From Flaccisagitta enflata (taxonomy: Eukaryota > Chaetognatha > Sagittoidea > Aphragmophora): a stretch of 64,000 nucleotides of DNA. The notes below the pieces were generated by a model, which had not been told where the DNA came from, made no database searches, and saw only the letters and a list, made by a program, of their open reading frames with translations. Position 1 is the first letter of the stretch. Every line of letters starts with the position of its first letter. Both the position numbers and the translations under genes were made by a program. The stretch is from NCBI GenBank assembly GCA_965153355.1, contig OZ231127.1:82088001-82152000 (forward strand), in the 5' to 3' direction. Of the stretch, positions 1 through 11,200 are shown piece by piece.

Positions 1-2036
1 TGCCGATGAGGTGACGCCGAGATTATGGACATCGTCTCTTTCCACAGAAGGGGGACGAGTAGTCGATGATTCCGTCCAACACGGTGATGGATGACGTTGT
101 TTGGGTGGGCAGCTGAAAACAAACAGATTGCCGGTTCCTTTCTCTCCGTCATCGTGGTCAGTTTCAGACCCATCCCGCTGCAGTCGGTTGTCATTCGGGG
201 ATGATGATAGTTTTTGCGCCGCGGATCTGATATTCTCTCCCGTTTCTGATTGACTGAGTCGAAAACGCGGACTTTCAATGGTTTGTCCATTCAATTGTAA
301 GCCCTTGAAATTGGGCTCGCTTCCAACTTTCTTCAACAAATTAGGATGATGCTGGTCCAAAAGCGCGCCATCTTTCGGGTCCGTGGCCGATTTCCCCCGA
401 CGTTCTTTGCTGGCGCTGCGCGTGCGTTGCGGCGTTTTGTCAATCAGACGAGGAATTTTCGATGTCTTATTTTCTTGCTTGTTGTTGTTGTTATTATTCC
501 TTACTTGGTGGTCGGGCAGGGGTTTCGTTTCGAGCATTTGCTCTTCTTTTTGACCATCTTTGGAATAACACTGTTTTGTCGCTCCAGTTGAGTCGAATAC
601 AATCTCCTTTGTTGTAAGCTTCAGTTTGTCCTCCTCGCTTCGTTCATTGTCCTGACTTGTCCTTGGATCATCCTGTCTTGTCCTATGATCTTTTGTCGTT
701 TTCGTGACTTTTCCCTGATGTCTCTTCTTTCTTGTCGAGGATTCTGACGTTGCGTTGAGACTCGTTGTTGAGTTGGCTCTGCCGTCGTTGAAGGACTTGT
801 TCAAATTGGAAGAAGAAAGAGACTCGGGCAGACCCGAGGATGGGGTAACAGACGCCGCCGCCGCTCTGACTTTCGTCACGTTGATGACTTGAGTGACGGC
901 GGTGACGTCGGGATGAAGTTGTAGATGGCGCGGGATGAAGGTCGACGTCGTCGCCATTTCCGGTCCCTCGACATTCTCGTCAAGTCCGAGTTGTTGGTCG
1001 TCGCCGGAAGTGTCAAAGGGCGGATCCTTCATTGTGAAAAGACGCTTGACTTTGCAGGCGGCCGAAATGCCGATGGATTCCAGCGACCGGAAACATTGGC
1101 CTCTCCACGTGTCGCCGACGAAAGACGCCAGATCCAGACAGAGATTGGCCCAGACGCCTTTGCGTAGGATCGTTAACGGGATTTTGGCGTGAAGCGGGGT
1201 CAAGGAGACTTCTTTGAAACTGGTCGATAGCAGGATCCGCTTTTTGATGCTGCTCAAATCCGTCACGGCCAACTCTTTTCATTTTTGGCGGGTCCATAAG
1301 TAAAGTATGGTTGTGTCCGATTTATGGTGATCAGCGCAGCAACGAGTGAAAAGGGGAGAAGGGATAAAAATAGAAAAAATCGGATGATATGTCTGCAATA
1401 AGCAAAGCTTGCTTAAGTGACAATTCAAATGTATGTGCGGTTAAGTTATGAGAAAGAAAATTGAGGGGTTAATTCTTGTTCATCATCTGATTTTATTCGG
1501 AAGTTGGATGATTTTTCTAAAAGTAATCTACTCTTTCAGTACATCTTCACCTATGTTGAATTCTCCCCCTTGAGGGACATGGCATTGTAGAACTAAGTAT
1601 CGCTGAAGGAGTGACAGTGACAGTTTTGGATCCTTTGGTAAGGTCATCCTCGTCGCCGTTGAGCTACCTTCCAGCTTGAAGACGTATGATTTTGCCTAAG
1701 AAACAAGAAAAAGATCAGTGTCTGCACCACTTTTATTTTTTGCAAACACAACTTTTCTCTTGGGATCTTTTGACTCAATTTATTCAACTTTCCATCAAAT
1801 ACAACTTTTCTCAAAACTGATATGATTAGGTAATGTGCATCCAAAGACTTTTACGTTTAGAAGCAAAACAACACTCCCATTTCACAAATCACGCTGAATC
1901 ACTTTTCAAGCTCGACCTCTTTATCAAATTCTTTCTCTAATCCGTTGGAGGGTAACTTCCATTTCGAGCCCGGATCGCGTCCATTTGCGCTGAAAATTTC
2001 CACGCAAGGCCCTCCCTGATATTCATTTTTGAACAT
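1..2036 (-). CDS. CFAP20DC: CFAP20DC (C3orf67) homologue, 5' three coding exons, partial
   Basis: CFAP20-domain-containing protein; the CFAP20 (DUF667) domain belongs to a family linked to cilia and axonemal doublet microtubules. Coding exons on the minus strand are 2036-1917 (starts [12 protein letters not shown], phase 0), 1695-1551 ([11 protein letters not shown], ends phase 1) and 1274 to the window edge. All junctions are GT-AG and in frame: DKE joins AKSYVF, and FNI joins ELAVTDL. The third exon is open without a stop for all 1274 bases. It holds the rest of the CFAP20 domain ([54 protein letters not shown]) and then a long, low-complexity Ser/Lys/Asn-rich tail. About 513 codons are in the window and the C-terminus is outside. 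The N-terminal 200 residues match what I recall of vertebrate CFAP20DC nearly motif for motif; the tail is not conserved. Single-domain CFAP20 itself is unlikely because of the tail. Confidence 0.88.
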
Positions 2037-2460
2037 TTTTTTTTCTCCAAAAAAGTCAAATGTGAACTACAAAGTTTTGAAATAAAGAGGAAGCACTGCA
2101 CAGACTTTTTGTTTCCAGTGTTGGAAGAAGGAATTCTCCAAGAGCGTCATCTCTGTTGATATGGCAACCGCTCATGAAACCTCGGTCTGAAGGCCTGGTT
2201 GTCCCGCCCTCTGTCTTTGTGGTTTGCTCGATATATGATGGCTATTGTCGTCACTGCTCATCGTCAAGACATTTCCTGTTACTGTTAACAAATATCCTCT
2301 TTTGAGGATGGAAACTTGTATCCCTACAATTGACAGGGGCCCCGTCTGTCTCAAAAATCGATTTTTTTGTGGTATCCATACATATCAAGCCGTAGCTTTT
2401 GAATTACTTTGTCTCCTCTTCAGGTGATGGAGGAAACCGTGGATGCGCCGTGAGTGAATA
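2037..2460. other. 5' flank of CFAP20DC, nothing recognised
   Basis: Upstream of the CFAP20DC start codon, up to the fold-back repeat. I see no coding exon or clear promoter motif. Confidence 0.5.
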
Positions 2461-3570
2461 GCGGTCTTACGCACGGGTCCTGAAAAGTCGATAAAAAATT
2501 GGCAGAGATACACTATTCTTAAAAATGGTACCAATGTGTCCGGAATAACTCCCTCTAGCACACTGAACACTTTTTTGGCCCAAAAAATGGGCCAAAAAAA
2601 ATAGTTACAAAAAAAACCTCAAAAAATGGCCATTTTAGGCTATTTTTTAAGGTTTTGACCCTGAAAACCACATCAAAAAGTATCCAAATATCTTCAAATT
2701 GGGTATTTACGTGTACCTGCATCCAATTCATCATTCTCAGAAAAAAAATGACAATTTTGAAAATTCTAGGCACCTATAATGGCCCAAAATTGATTTTTTG
2801 ACACTACCAAACACAGAAAAAAAAGGCTTTCCCATGCTTAAACTAGTCCAATTGTCATAAAATTTGAACTGAAGCTTCTCAACTACCACTGCTAGTACCC
2901 CTTAAAATTTTATGACAATCGGAGCAAGTTAAGATGCCTAAATTGGACCTCAAAGTCCAAAAAATGAAATTTCAAAATCGAAAAAAATCGACTTTTAGGC
3001 TGTAACAATGTATGGCAAAAATGACTAAACCATGACCCAAAAACTGATCTTCAGGTTTATGGTGAACTAGAAAAAAAATATCAGCCCTTGTTTTGCATTC
3101 CTGGCCCCCCCCCAAAAAAAACAAACAAGGTGTTGTCATTGAACACTATTTTTGGCTATATTTTGAGGTTTTGACCCTAAAATCACATCATAAAGGGTCC
3201 AAATAACTTAAAATTGGGCATTCACGTGTAACTGAATCCTATTGATCATTCTCAGAAAAAAAAATGACAATTTTGAAAATTTTGGGTACCCATAATGGCC
3301 CAAAATTGATTTTTTCACACTACCAAACACAGGAAAAAAGGACTTTCTCATGCTTAAACTAGTCCGATTGTCATAAAATTTGAACTGTAGCTTCACAACT
3401 TCCACTGCCAGTGCCACATAAAATTTCATGACAATCGGAGCAAGTTAAGATGCCTAAATTGGACCTCCAAGTCCAAAAATGAAACTTGAAATTCAAAAAT
3501 AATTGACTTCAGGTTGTAACAATGTCAATGTATGGCAAAAATGACTAAACCATGACCCAAAAACTATATA

Positions 3571-4060
3571 TATATATATATATATAAAAGAACTTCTTTT
3601 ACATTGGGAAAACTGTCTATAATACAATGATTTGTTGCTCCCTCTGAGATTTCTGTTACTCCCGGGTCCGTAATAGCGGATTGTAACTATATCTATTTCT
3701 CTCTTTCATTCTTTTGTCATTAATATATGCTTTCCTAGGTGCGCCAGAGCACTTTCATAGACGTTTCTGTCCATCCATCTCTTTCCGTCGGTTTATCAAA
3801 ACTTTTTGTTTGAAAGTACTTTTTAGTGGAATCATTCATATTGGTTGTGAAATATCAAATATGTGTGGACACGCCACAGCTTTAGTAAGTCAGTCAGTCC
3901 TTCAGTCAGCCAGTCTCATAGTGGTATATCATTTTCAGCGTTTAAGAGCTTTTCAAGCATCAATACCTCTTTTTTAATGCCGAAGTGGAGGTCTACTCTA
4001 TTTCACCAGTATGGTTACCATTTATGAATCCTGGTGAATCATTCAGCCATTTTCAACTTC
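3571..4060. other. Central loop of the fold-back element, no gene
   Basis: Contains a short (TA)n run at 3566-3586 and a few CAGTCAGT repeats near 3890-3910. I see no exon or protein similarity. Confidence 0.5.
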
Positions 4061-4126
4061 AAAGGCTGGATACACGGCTTCAGGGCTACCCGTCGCATAC
4101 CGGTGGGCAGGGGCAGTGATGCAAAA
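4061..4126 (+). mobile_element. Fragment of the AACAAGGCCGGATACACGGC short element
   Basis: GGCTGGATACACGGC followed by GGTGGGCAGGGGCAGTGATGC matches the left end of the dispersed short element described at 6203, 33437, 45268 and 53688. The right end is missing. Confidence 0.55.
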
Positions 4127-6202
4127 GGCATCAAAATTTTCAGAGGAGTCATTCTTTTTTCTGTGAATGATGAACAGGATGTAGTTACATGTAAATGTCG
4201 AATTTGAAGGTATTTGGACCCTTTTTGATGTGGTTTTCAGGGTCAAAACCATAGAAAATAGCCTAACATACCAGTTTTCGAGTGACAACAACTTGTTTGT
4301 TTGTTTGTTTTTTTTTGGGGGGGGGGCAGGAATGCAAAACAAGGGCTGATATTTTTTTGTAGTTTACCATTAACCTCAAGATCAGTTTTTGGGTCATGGT
4401 TTAGTCATTTTCGCCATACATTGACATTGTTACAACCTAAAAGTCGATTATTTTTGATTTTCAAATTTCATTTTTGGACTTTGACCTCCAATATAGGCGT
4501 CTTAACTTGCTCCGATTGTCATAAAATTTTATGGGGTACTAGCAGTGGAAGTTGAGAAGCTCTAGTTCAAATTTTATGACAATCGGACTAGTTTAAGCAT
4601 GGGAAAGCCCTTTTTTTCGGTGTTTGGTAGTGTCAAAAAATCAATTTTGGGCCATTATAGGTACCTAAAATTTTTAAAATTGTCATTTTTTTTCTTAAAA
4701 TGATGAATAGGATGCAGTTACATGTAAATACCCAATTTCAAGTTATTTGGACCCTTTTTGATGTGATTTTGAGGTCAAAACCTCAAAAAATAGCCAAAAA
4801 TGCCAGTTTTTGAGTGACAACACTTTGTTCATTTTTTTTGAGGGGCGCCAGGAATGCAAAACAAGAGCTGATATTTGTGTTTTAGTTCACCATCAACCTG
4901 AAGATCAGTTTTTGGGTCATGTTTTAGTCATTTTTGCCATACATTGACATTGTTACAACCTGAAGTCAATTATTTTTGAATTTCAAGTTTCATTTTTGGA
5001 CTTTGAGGTCCAATTTAGGCATCTTAACTTGCTCCGATTGTCATGAAATTTTATGTGGCACTGGCAGTGGAAGTTGTGAAGCTACAGTTCAAATTTTATG
5101 ACAATCGGACTAGTTTAAGCATGTGAAAGTCCTTTTTTCCTGTGTTTGGTAGTGTCAAAAAATCAATTTTGGGCCATTATGGGTACCCAAAATTTTCAAA
5201 ATTGTCATTTTTTTTTCTGAGAATGATCAATAGGATTCAGTTACACGTGAATGCCCAATTTTAAGTTATTTGGACCCTTTATGATGTGATTTTAGGATCA
5301 AAACCTCAAAATATAGCCAAAAATGCCAGTTTTCGAGTGACAACACCTTGTTTGTTTTTTTGGGGGGAGGGCCAGGAATGCAAAACAAGGGCTGATATTT
5401 TTTTTCTAGTTCACCATCAACCTGAAGATCAGTTTTTGGGTCATGGTTTAGTCATTTTTGCCATACATTGACATTGTTACAACCTAAAAGTCGATTTTTT
5501 TCGATTTTGAAATTTCATTTTTTGGACTTTGAGGTCCAATTTAGGCATCTTAACTTGCTCCGATTGTCATAAAATTTTAAGGGGTACTAGCTGTGGAAGT
5601 TGAGAAGCTTCAGTTCAAATTTTATGACAATCGGACTAGTTTAAGCATGGGAAAGCCCTTTTTTTCTGTGTTTGGTAGTGTCGAAAAATCAATTTTGGGC
5701 CATTATAGGTGCCTAGAATTTTCAAAATTGTCATTTTTTTTTCTGAGAATGATGAATTGGATGCAGGTACACGTAAATACCCAATTTGAAGATATTTGGA
5801 TACTTTTTGATGTGGTTTTCAGGGTCAAAACCTTAAAAAATAGCCTAAAATGGCCATTTTTTGAGGTTTTTTTTGTAACTATTTTTTTTTGGCCCATTTT
5901 TTGGGCCAAAAAAGTGTTCAGTGTGCTAGAGGGAGTTATTCCGGACACATTGGTACCATTTTTAAGTATAGTGTATCTCTGCCAATTTTTTATCGACTTT
6001 TCAGGACCCGTGCGTAAGACCGATAGGTTCTAGCTTCTTCATGGTAGAAACCCGTCGCCAATCTCTTCACAGAAGTGAGGTTAGTTTCTCAGACGTATTT
6101 TATAATCTGTAGCTCGAATTAGAAATTTGCCAACACTCTTTAATATGTATGTACCGCCTATTTATCTTTATTTCTCTCATTTTTTGTTGGTCTTTCTTTT
6201 AG

Positions 6203-6401
6203 TTTTTAATTGCGGACACGCAACTCTATAAGAGGCTTTGTCCGTCCGTCGGTCGGTCCGTCCGTCCGTCGGTCCGTCGGTCCGTGGACACGAGTCGAAA
6301 AGTGAGGAAATGAGCGTGTTAGAACATTTTCAGTTGTGGACAGTTGCATTTCCGCCCCTGCCCACCCGTCCGCAACTGATGGCCGTGTATCCGGCCTTGT
6401 T
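6203..6401 (-). mobile_element. Dispersed short element (AACAAGGCCGGATACACGGC family), copy 1
   Basis: A short non-coding element of about 160-200 bp found several times in the window. One end reads TTGCGGACACGCAACTCTAT, then comes a (CCGT)n tract, CGAGTCGAAAAGTG, CCTGCCCACCCGTCCGCAACTG, and the other end GCCGTGTATCCGGCCTTGTT. Other copies lie at 33437, 33888, 34891, 45268 and 53688. It has no ORF, and only short inverted motifs near the ends, so the class (MITE or SINE-like) is undecided. Confidence 0.75.
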
Positions 6402-6402
6402 A

Positions 6403-8025
6403 GTAGATCCGTCCCGTCTTCCAGTCCATCTCTCTACCTGCATCTCGGTTGAGCTGCCTTCCAACCTGTCAGTCTCTTCCTGCCTCTCGATTTGCCTGTT
6501 AATCAGTTGTCCTGCCTGTCAATCTATCTTCCTTCCTGTCAATGTATCTTCCTGCCTGTCGTTCTATCTTTTGTTTGATCTTTCAATCCTGTTTGTAAAT
6601 CTATCAGACTTCCCTTCTGTCGATCTATCAGTCTTCCCGCCTGTCAAACTATAAGTCCTCTTTCCTATTGATCTAACAATGGCCAAAAAAAAAAACCGGA
6701 CATGGCGGTTTTTTGATGCCTTTGACCAGCTCCGTCTCAATGAAAATACAAAAAATCAGTGACCGTTTTAAAGATCTTCGAAAGTTCTTCAAATCTAGAC
6801 CAAGCAGAAAGTTTTAGCTCAAATCGTTTAGAAATGGCAACAGTTTGAAGTGAGCATCCCCATAATCTGTCAATAGAAGGAATTCTGTACTTGTAATTCT
6901 GTCTTTAAAAGCATATAAAACATATCTGACGGAAGGAAACTAAAAAAAAAACCGGACATGGCGGTTTTTTGATGCCTTTGACCGGCTCCGTCTCAATAAA
7001 AATACAAAAAATCAGTGACCGTTTTAAAGATCTTCGAAAGTTCTTCAAATCTAGACCAAGCAGAAAGTTTAGAAATGGCAACAGTTTGAAGTGAGCATCC
7101 CCATAATCTGTCAATAGAAGGAATTCTGTACTTGTAATTCTGTCTTTAAAAGCATATAAAACATATCTGACAAAAGGAAACTAAAAAAAATTTAAGAGAA
7201 AATGAAACTACAACTCATTATCTACAAAATGGCGCCAAGCAGACATTTTTGAGTCAATCCGTTTAGAAATGGTAATCAAATAGACATTTAGTCCATGAAT
7301 TCAAAAAACGTCATATCTGGCAGATTTCAATTTGATACCTTTTTCAAATTAACATAACTTCTAGAGTTTTTAAGTTAGAATTTCGTTCAACGACTCAAAT
7401 TGAAGATTTTTCAAAGCTCTTTAGAATGGTCATAGATTTTATGTACTTTTTCAAAAGCAGCACCAAGTTATGATAGAAATAAGCAGTGTCCGTTTTTTTT
7501 TTTTTTTTTTGCCATTGTTATCTGCCTGTCGATCTACAAGTCTTTGACAATCTATCAGTTTTCCTGCCTGTTGATGTATGTCTCACTGCCCGTTGATCTG
7601 TCTGCCTGTTGAATGTTGATCTATCATTCAACTTGGTTCTCAGGTTTCCTGCCTATTGATCTATTAATCTTCCTGCCTGTTGAGCTATCAGTCTTCCTGC
7701 CTATCAGTCATCCTGCCTGTTCGTCTATCACTTCCTGCCTGCGATTTATCTGTCTTCCTGCTTGCGATCTGTCAGTTTTCCTGCCTTTCGATGTATAATT
7801 TCTACCTTTTGATCTGTTTTTCTGCCTGTCGATCTATCAGTCTTTTTGCCTGTCGATCTATCACTCTATCAGTCTTCCTGCCTGTCTATCTATCGGTATT
7901 CCTGCCTGTGTAGGTACCAGTCCTTTTGCCTGTCGATCTGTCTTCCTGTCTGTCAATCTGTCTTTCCACTTATCTATCTTTGTCTGTCTGCTCGACGACT
8001 TCTGTCTGCCTGGATTGACCCGCTT
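6403..8025. repeat. CTGCCTGTCGATCTATCAGT minisatellite, interrupted at 6674-7520
   Basis: Degenerate pyrimidine-rich repeats of CTGCCTGTCGATCTATCAGT with CTTC spacers fill 6403-6673 and resume at 7521-8025 on the other side of an inserted element. The same motif recurs in PIP4K2 intron 3. The reading frames across it (Leu/Ser/Cys-rich) are repeat artefacts. Confidence 0.8.
6674..7520. mobile_element. 847-bp inverted-repeat element (TAACAATGGC ends) inside the minisatellite
   Basis: Starts TAACAATGGCC followed by an A run and CCGGAC, and ends with GTCCG, a T run and GCCATTGTTA, so the ends are inverted repeats. Inside, a segment of about 264 bp is tandemly duplicated: ACCGGACATGGCGGTTTTTT occurs at about 6696 and 6953. 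No coding capacity. It looks like a MITE inserted into the minisatellite. Confidence 0.75.
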
Positions 8026-8274
8026 GCGTGAGCATCCAGTATGCTGATCTTTGAGACAAATCTCTTCTCTCTTATTTACTTTAATCCTTTTGTTTCTTAG
8101 GTGATCGGCTGTCGACCGTAAAACAACTTCTCCAATGAGTTCCTTCACCTTGGAAAGACCTTAGTTGTAGTACAACATCTTCTTGCTCAAAAACAAATCA
8201 TTTGAGGAAAATAATCGAGCGATACGCCAACTTCAATTCCCATATTATCTTAAAAAAACAAACAAAAACAAACA
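8026..8274 (+). promoter_or_regulatory. 5' flank of PIP4K2
   Basis: Region directly upstream of the PIP4K2 start codon. I see no TATA box or other clear core promoter element; the start site could lie here or in an upstream non-coding exon. Confidence 0.3.
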
Positions 8275-11200
8275 ATGTCTGCGCCGGTTGGAAAGTCTAA
8301 AATCATGTCCCTCAAATCGAAGAAGAAACACATCAAAACTGTCACGCAGAAAGTGAAATTGTTTCGCGCCAAAGACCCGCTCATGTCAGTGTTTATGTGG
8401 GGCGTCAGTCACACGGTAAGACTCGCTCATGCCAGTGTTCATGTGGGGCGTCAGTCACACGGTAAGACTCGCTCATGTCAGTGTTCATGTGGGACGTCAG
8501 TCACACGGTAAGACCCGCTCATGTCAGTGTTTATGTGGGGCGTCAGTCACACGGTAAGACTCGCTCATGCCAGTGTTAAGGTGGGGTCTCAATCATCTAA
8601 TAAAATCCACCGATGTCTGTGTTCATGTAGGGTGTCAGTCACATGTGATGCCCATCGCATCGCTTGACATGGATGTTCTTTTTGTTTGTTTATATCCAGC
8701 TTCACGAGCTGCAACACGTCAGCATTCCTGTGCTGCTCATGCCGGAAGACTTCAAAGCGTACAGCAAGACAAAAATAGACAACCATTTATTTAACAAGTA
8801 AGAAAAAAATGTGTTTTTGCGTCTCATTCCTATCTCCTTCTCATCGCGACTCGATTTCCTGTACTTCTCATGCCCTCTTAACCTATGCTTTGTTGAATCT
8901 GTTTTACCAAACCCCCATCGCGCCCTCCTCTCCCCTACCTCCCCCCCCCCCCCGCCTTTCCTACCTCATTGAACCTTCCATCCCCCCCTTTCTCCCCATC
9001 TTTTTCTCTCCAATTGCCACAGAGAAAACATGCCTAGTCATTTTAAAGTGAAGGAGTATTGTCCTTTGGTGTTCCGGAATTTGCGCGAGCGTTTCGGCGT
9101 TGAGGACGGCGAGTATCTCAATTCCATATGCAAGCAGGAGCCGATCCCGACCGACTCGCCGGGCAGATCCAACTCGCAGTTCTGGATGACTTACGATCGA
9201 CGCTTCGTCGTCAAAACAGTAGCTTCGGAGGAAATCGAACAGTTGCATCACATCCTCAAAGACTACCACCAGGTGAGGAAATAGTCATTTTGCTTTTCTA
9301 TTGTTACTAGTCGCTTCAAATATTGAGACTATCCAGCGCTGCAGCTTTGATAGGACAAAACTTGCGAGGCTTTGGCATGGATTGATTAGCTTCATGGTTT
9401 GGAAAGATGCAAGTTTTGTCCTATCTTCCTGAACGTAATAAATTATTTAGATCATTTCTTTCTGCTTGCCTGTCGATCTTCCTGCCTATCGATCTCTCTG
9501 CATGCCTGCCTGTCGATCTTTCTACCTTCCTGCCTGTCGATCTGTCTGCCTGCGTGCCTGTCGATCTGTCTGCCTGCGTGCCTGTCGATCTGTCTGCCTG
9601 CCTTTCTGTCAATCTGTCTGTCTGCCTGTCTGTCGATCTGTCTGCCTGTCCGTCGATATGTCTGCCTGCCTGTCGGTCTGTCTGTCTGCATGCCTGCCTT
9701 TCGATCTGTCTGCCTGCCTGCTTGTTGATCTGTCTGTCTTCTCTGTTTTTCTGTCCGTCGATCCCTCTTCTTACAGCACGTGGTCGAGAGGATGGGTGAC
9801 ATGCTTCTGCCGCATTTAATGGGCGCGTATCGATTGACGGTGGACAACGTGGAGACTTATCTGCTCGTCATGATGAACATCATGTGGAGTAATTTGACAC
9901 TTCACCGCAAATTTGATCTCAAAGGAAGCCTCATCAACAGGGCTGTCAAGGAAAAAGAAAAGGTAGGCGCTGAGAGATTTATTTCAGTTGCCTTTAGTAG
10001 GCTCAAATATCGGCGTTTCGCATGACTTTGGCTTTGTTTCTTACGAGAGCTTTTGCGCGAGCCGACGATTACAGGATCCTAGGAACACAGACATCTGAAA
10101 TGATCTGATAGAATCAAACGTACGAACGGTAACTCGTTTGCAGTGGCAAACAGATTTGTATGCAGAAGCGATTATACGCATTGACAAAGGCCGCTGCAAA
10201 CCTGATTTTACAAGTTTTGCGAGTATGTCACACTCGGATGACGCAGGCACGGTCTTAGAACATACAGACAGCCGGACGGACAGCGTTTTTGCTCTCGCAG
10301 GGCGAAATCTAGTCTCTTAGCCATTGACGCCAATGTATATCTTCAATGTTTTCTTAGACACAGTTTCCGTTTACAAACTGATTTATTCATTTCTAGATTC
10401 ATTTCTAGATACCCTTCATTTCTAGATACCCTTCGTTTGTGGTCCATTCTCTTTGAGGAAAGAAAAATTGTATAAAAAATAACTCAAAACCTCTGGCACC
10501 CCAAATTAGCCCCCTGGCACCCCAAATTAGCCCCCTGGCACTCAACACTTGACGGCATGGTATCCACCAGAAAACCCATATGAACTTCAAACCCTTACGA
10601 ACTTCAAACCGGGATCTTTTCTTGGTTGTTAATAACCTGGGCAAATAATAGAGACATAATTCTATTTCAAGAAATGTTTCAATTTCTGGAAACTTTCTCA
10701 GGGCATGCAAAGACGAAGATCGTCGTTGGGAAGAGCGCTGGCTTTAAATGTATGAGCAAAAATTCCTTCACTCATTACTTTCTTTTGTCCAACCTGTAGT
10801 CTCTGTGGTCTGGAATGGTAAAGAACTCATAGCGGCTCTTTGAAAGAGTTTTGCCATTCCAAATCAAGAGGAGTACTATGTAAATGAATTGAAAATCGTG
10901 GTCCAACCGTTGATCATCATCATGACGGCACACACACAAATTTCGGTGCTCAGATTTTAACGTGAAAACTATGATCTCTCATTGATGCGTTGACCGTGTT
11001 TTTGACCAGTCTTCTTTCCTTTTAAGTCGATGTCAATTCTGTGTCTCGGTGGTTTGTTTGTGATTTAGTGCAAATTCCCCGGACGCTGGTGGTGAACTCT
11101 TGATCAATTATTGAACATCTTTGTTATCAACCGTTCTGTGCCATTGAGGTATCTCGACCGTAAACTCTGCTTTTCCACCCTTCCAGAACACGGTCACCGT

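Larger units (their letters stand above)
2461..6022. repeat. Large fold-back (palindromic) element made of about 520-bp subrepeats
   Basis: The sequence from 2461 inward is the reverse complement of the sequence ending at 6022: the outer end GCGGTCTTACGCACGGGTCC recurs as GGACCCGTGCGTAAGACCG. The left arm runs to about 3570 and the right arm from about 4900. Each arm is built of AT-rich subrepeats of about 520 bp, recognisable by GGGTCATGGTTTAGTCATTT at about 4390, 4915 and 5435 and by its complement at about 3040 and 3555. The right side carries one extra unit, so the unpaired centre is about 3570-4900. No ORF of note lies inside. A non-autonomous DNA element of fold-back type is the likeliest reading. 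Confidence 0.8.
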
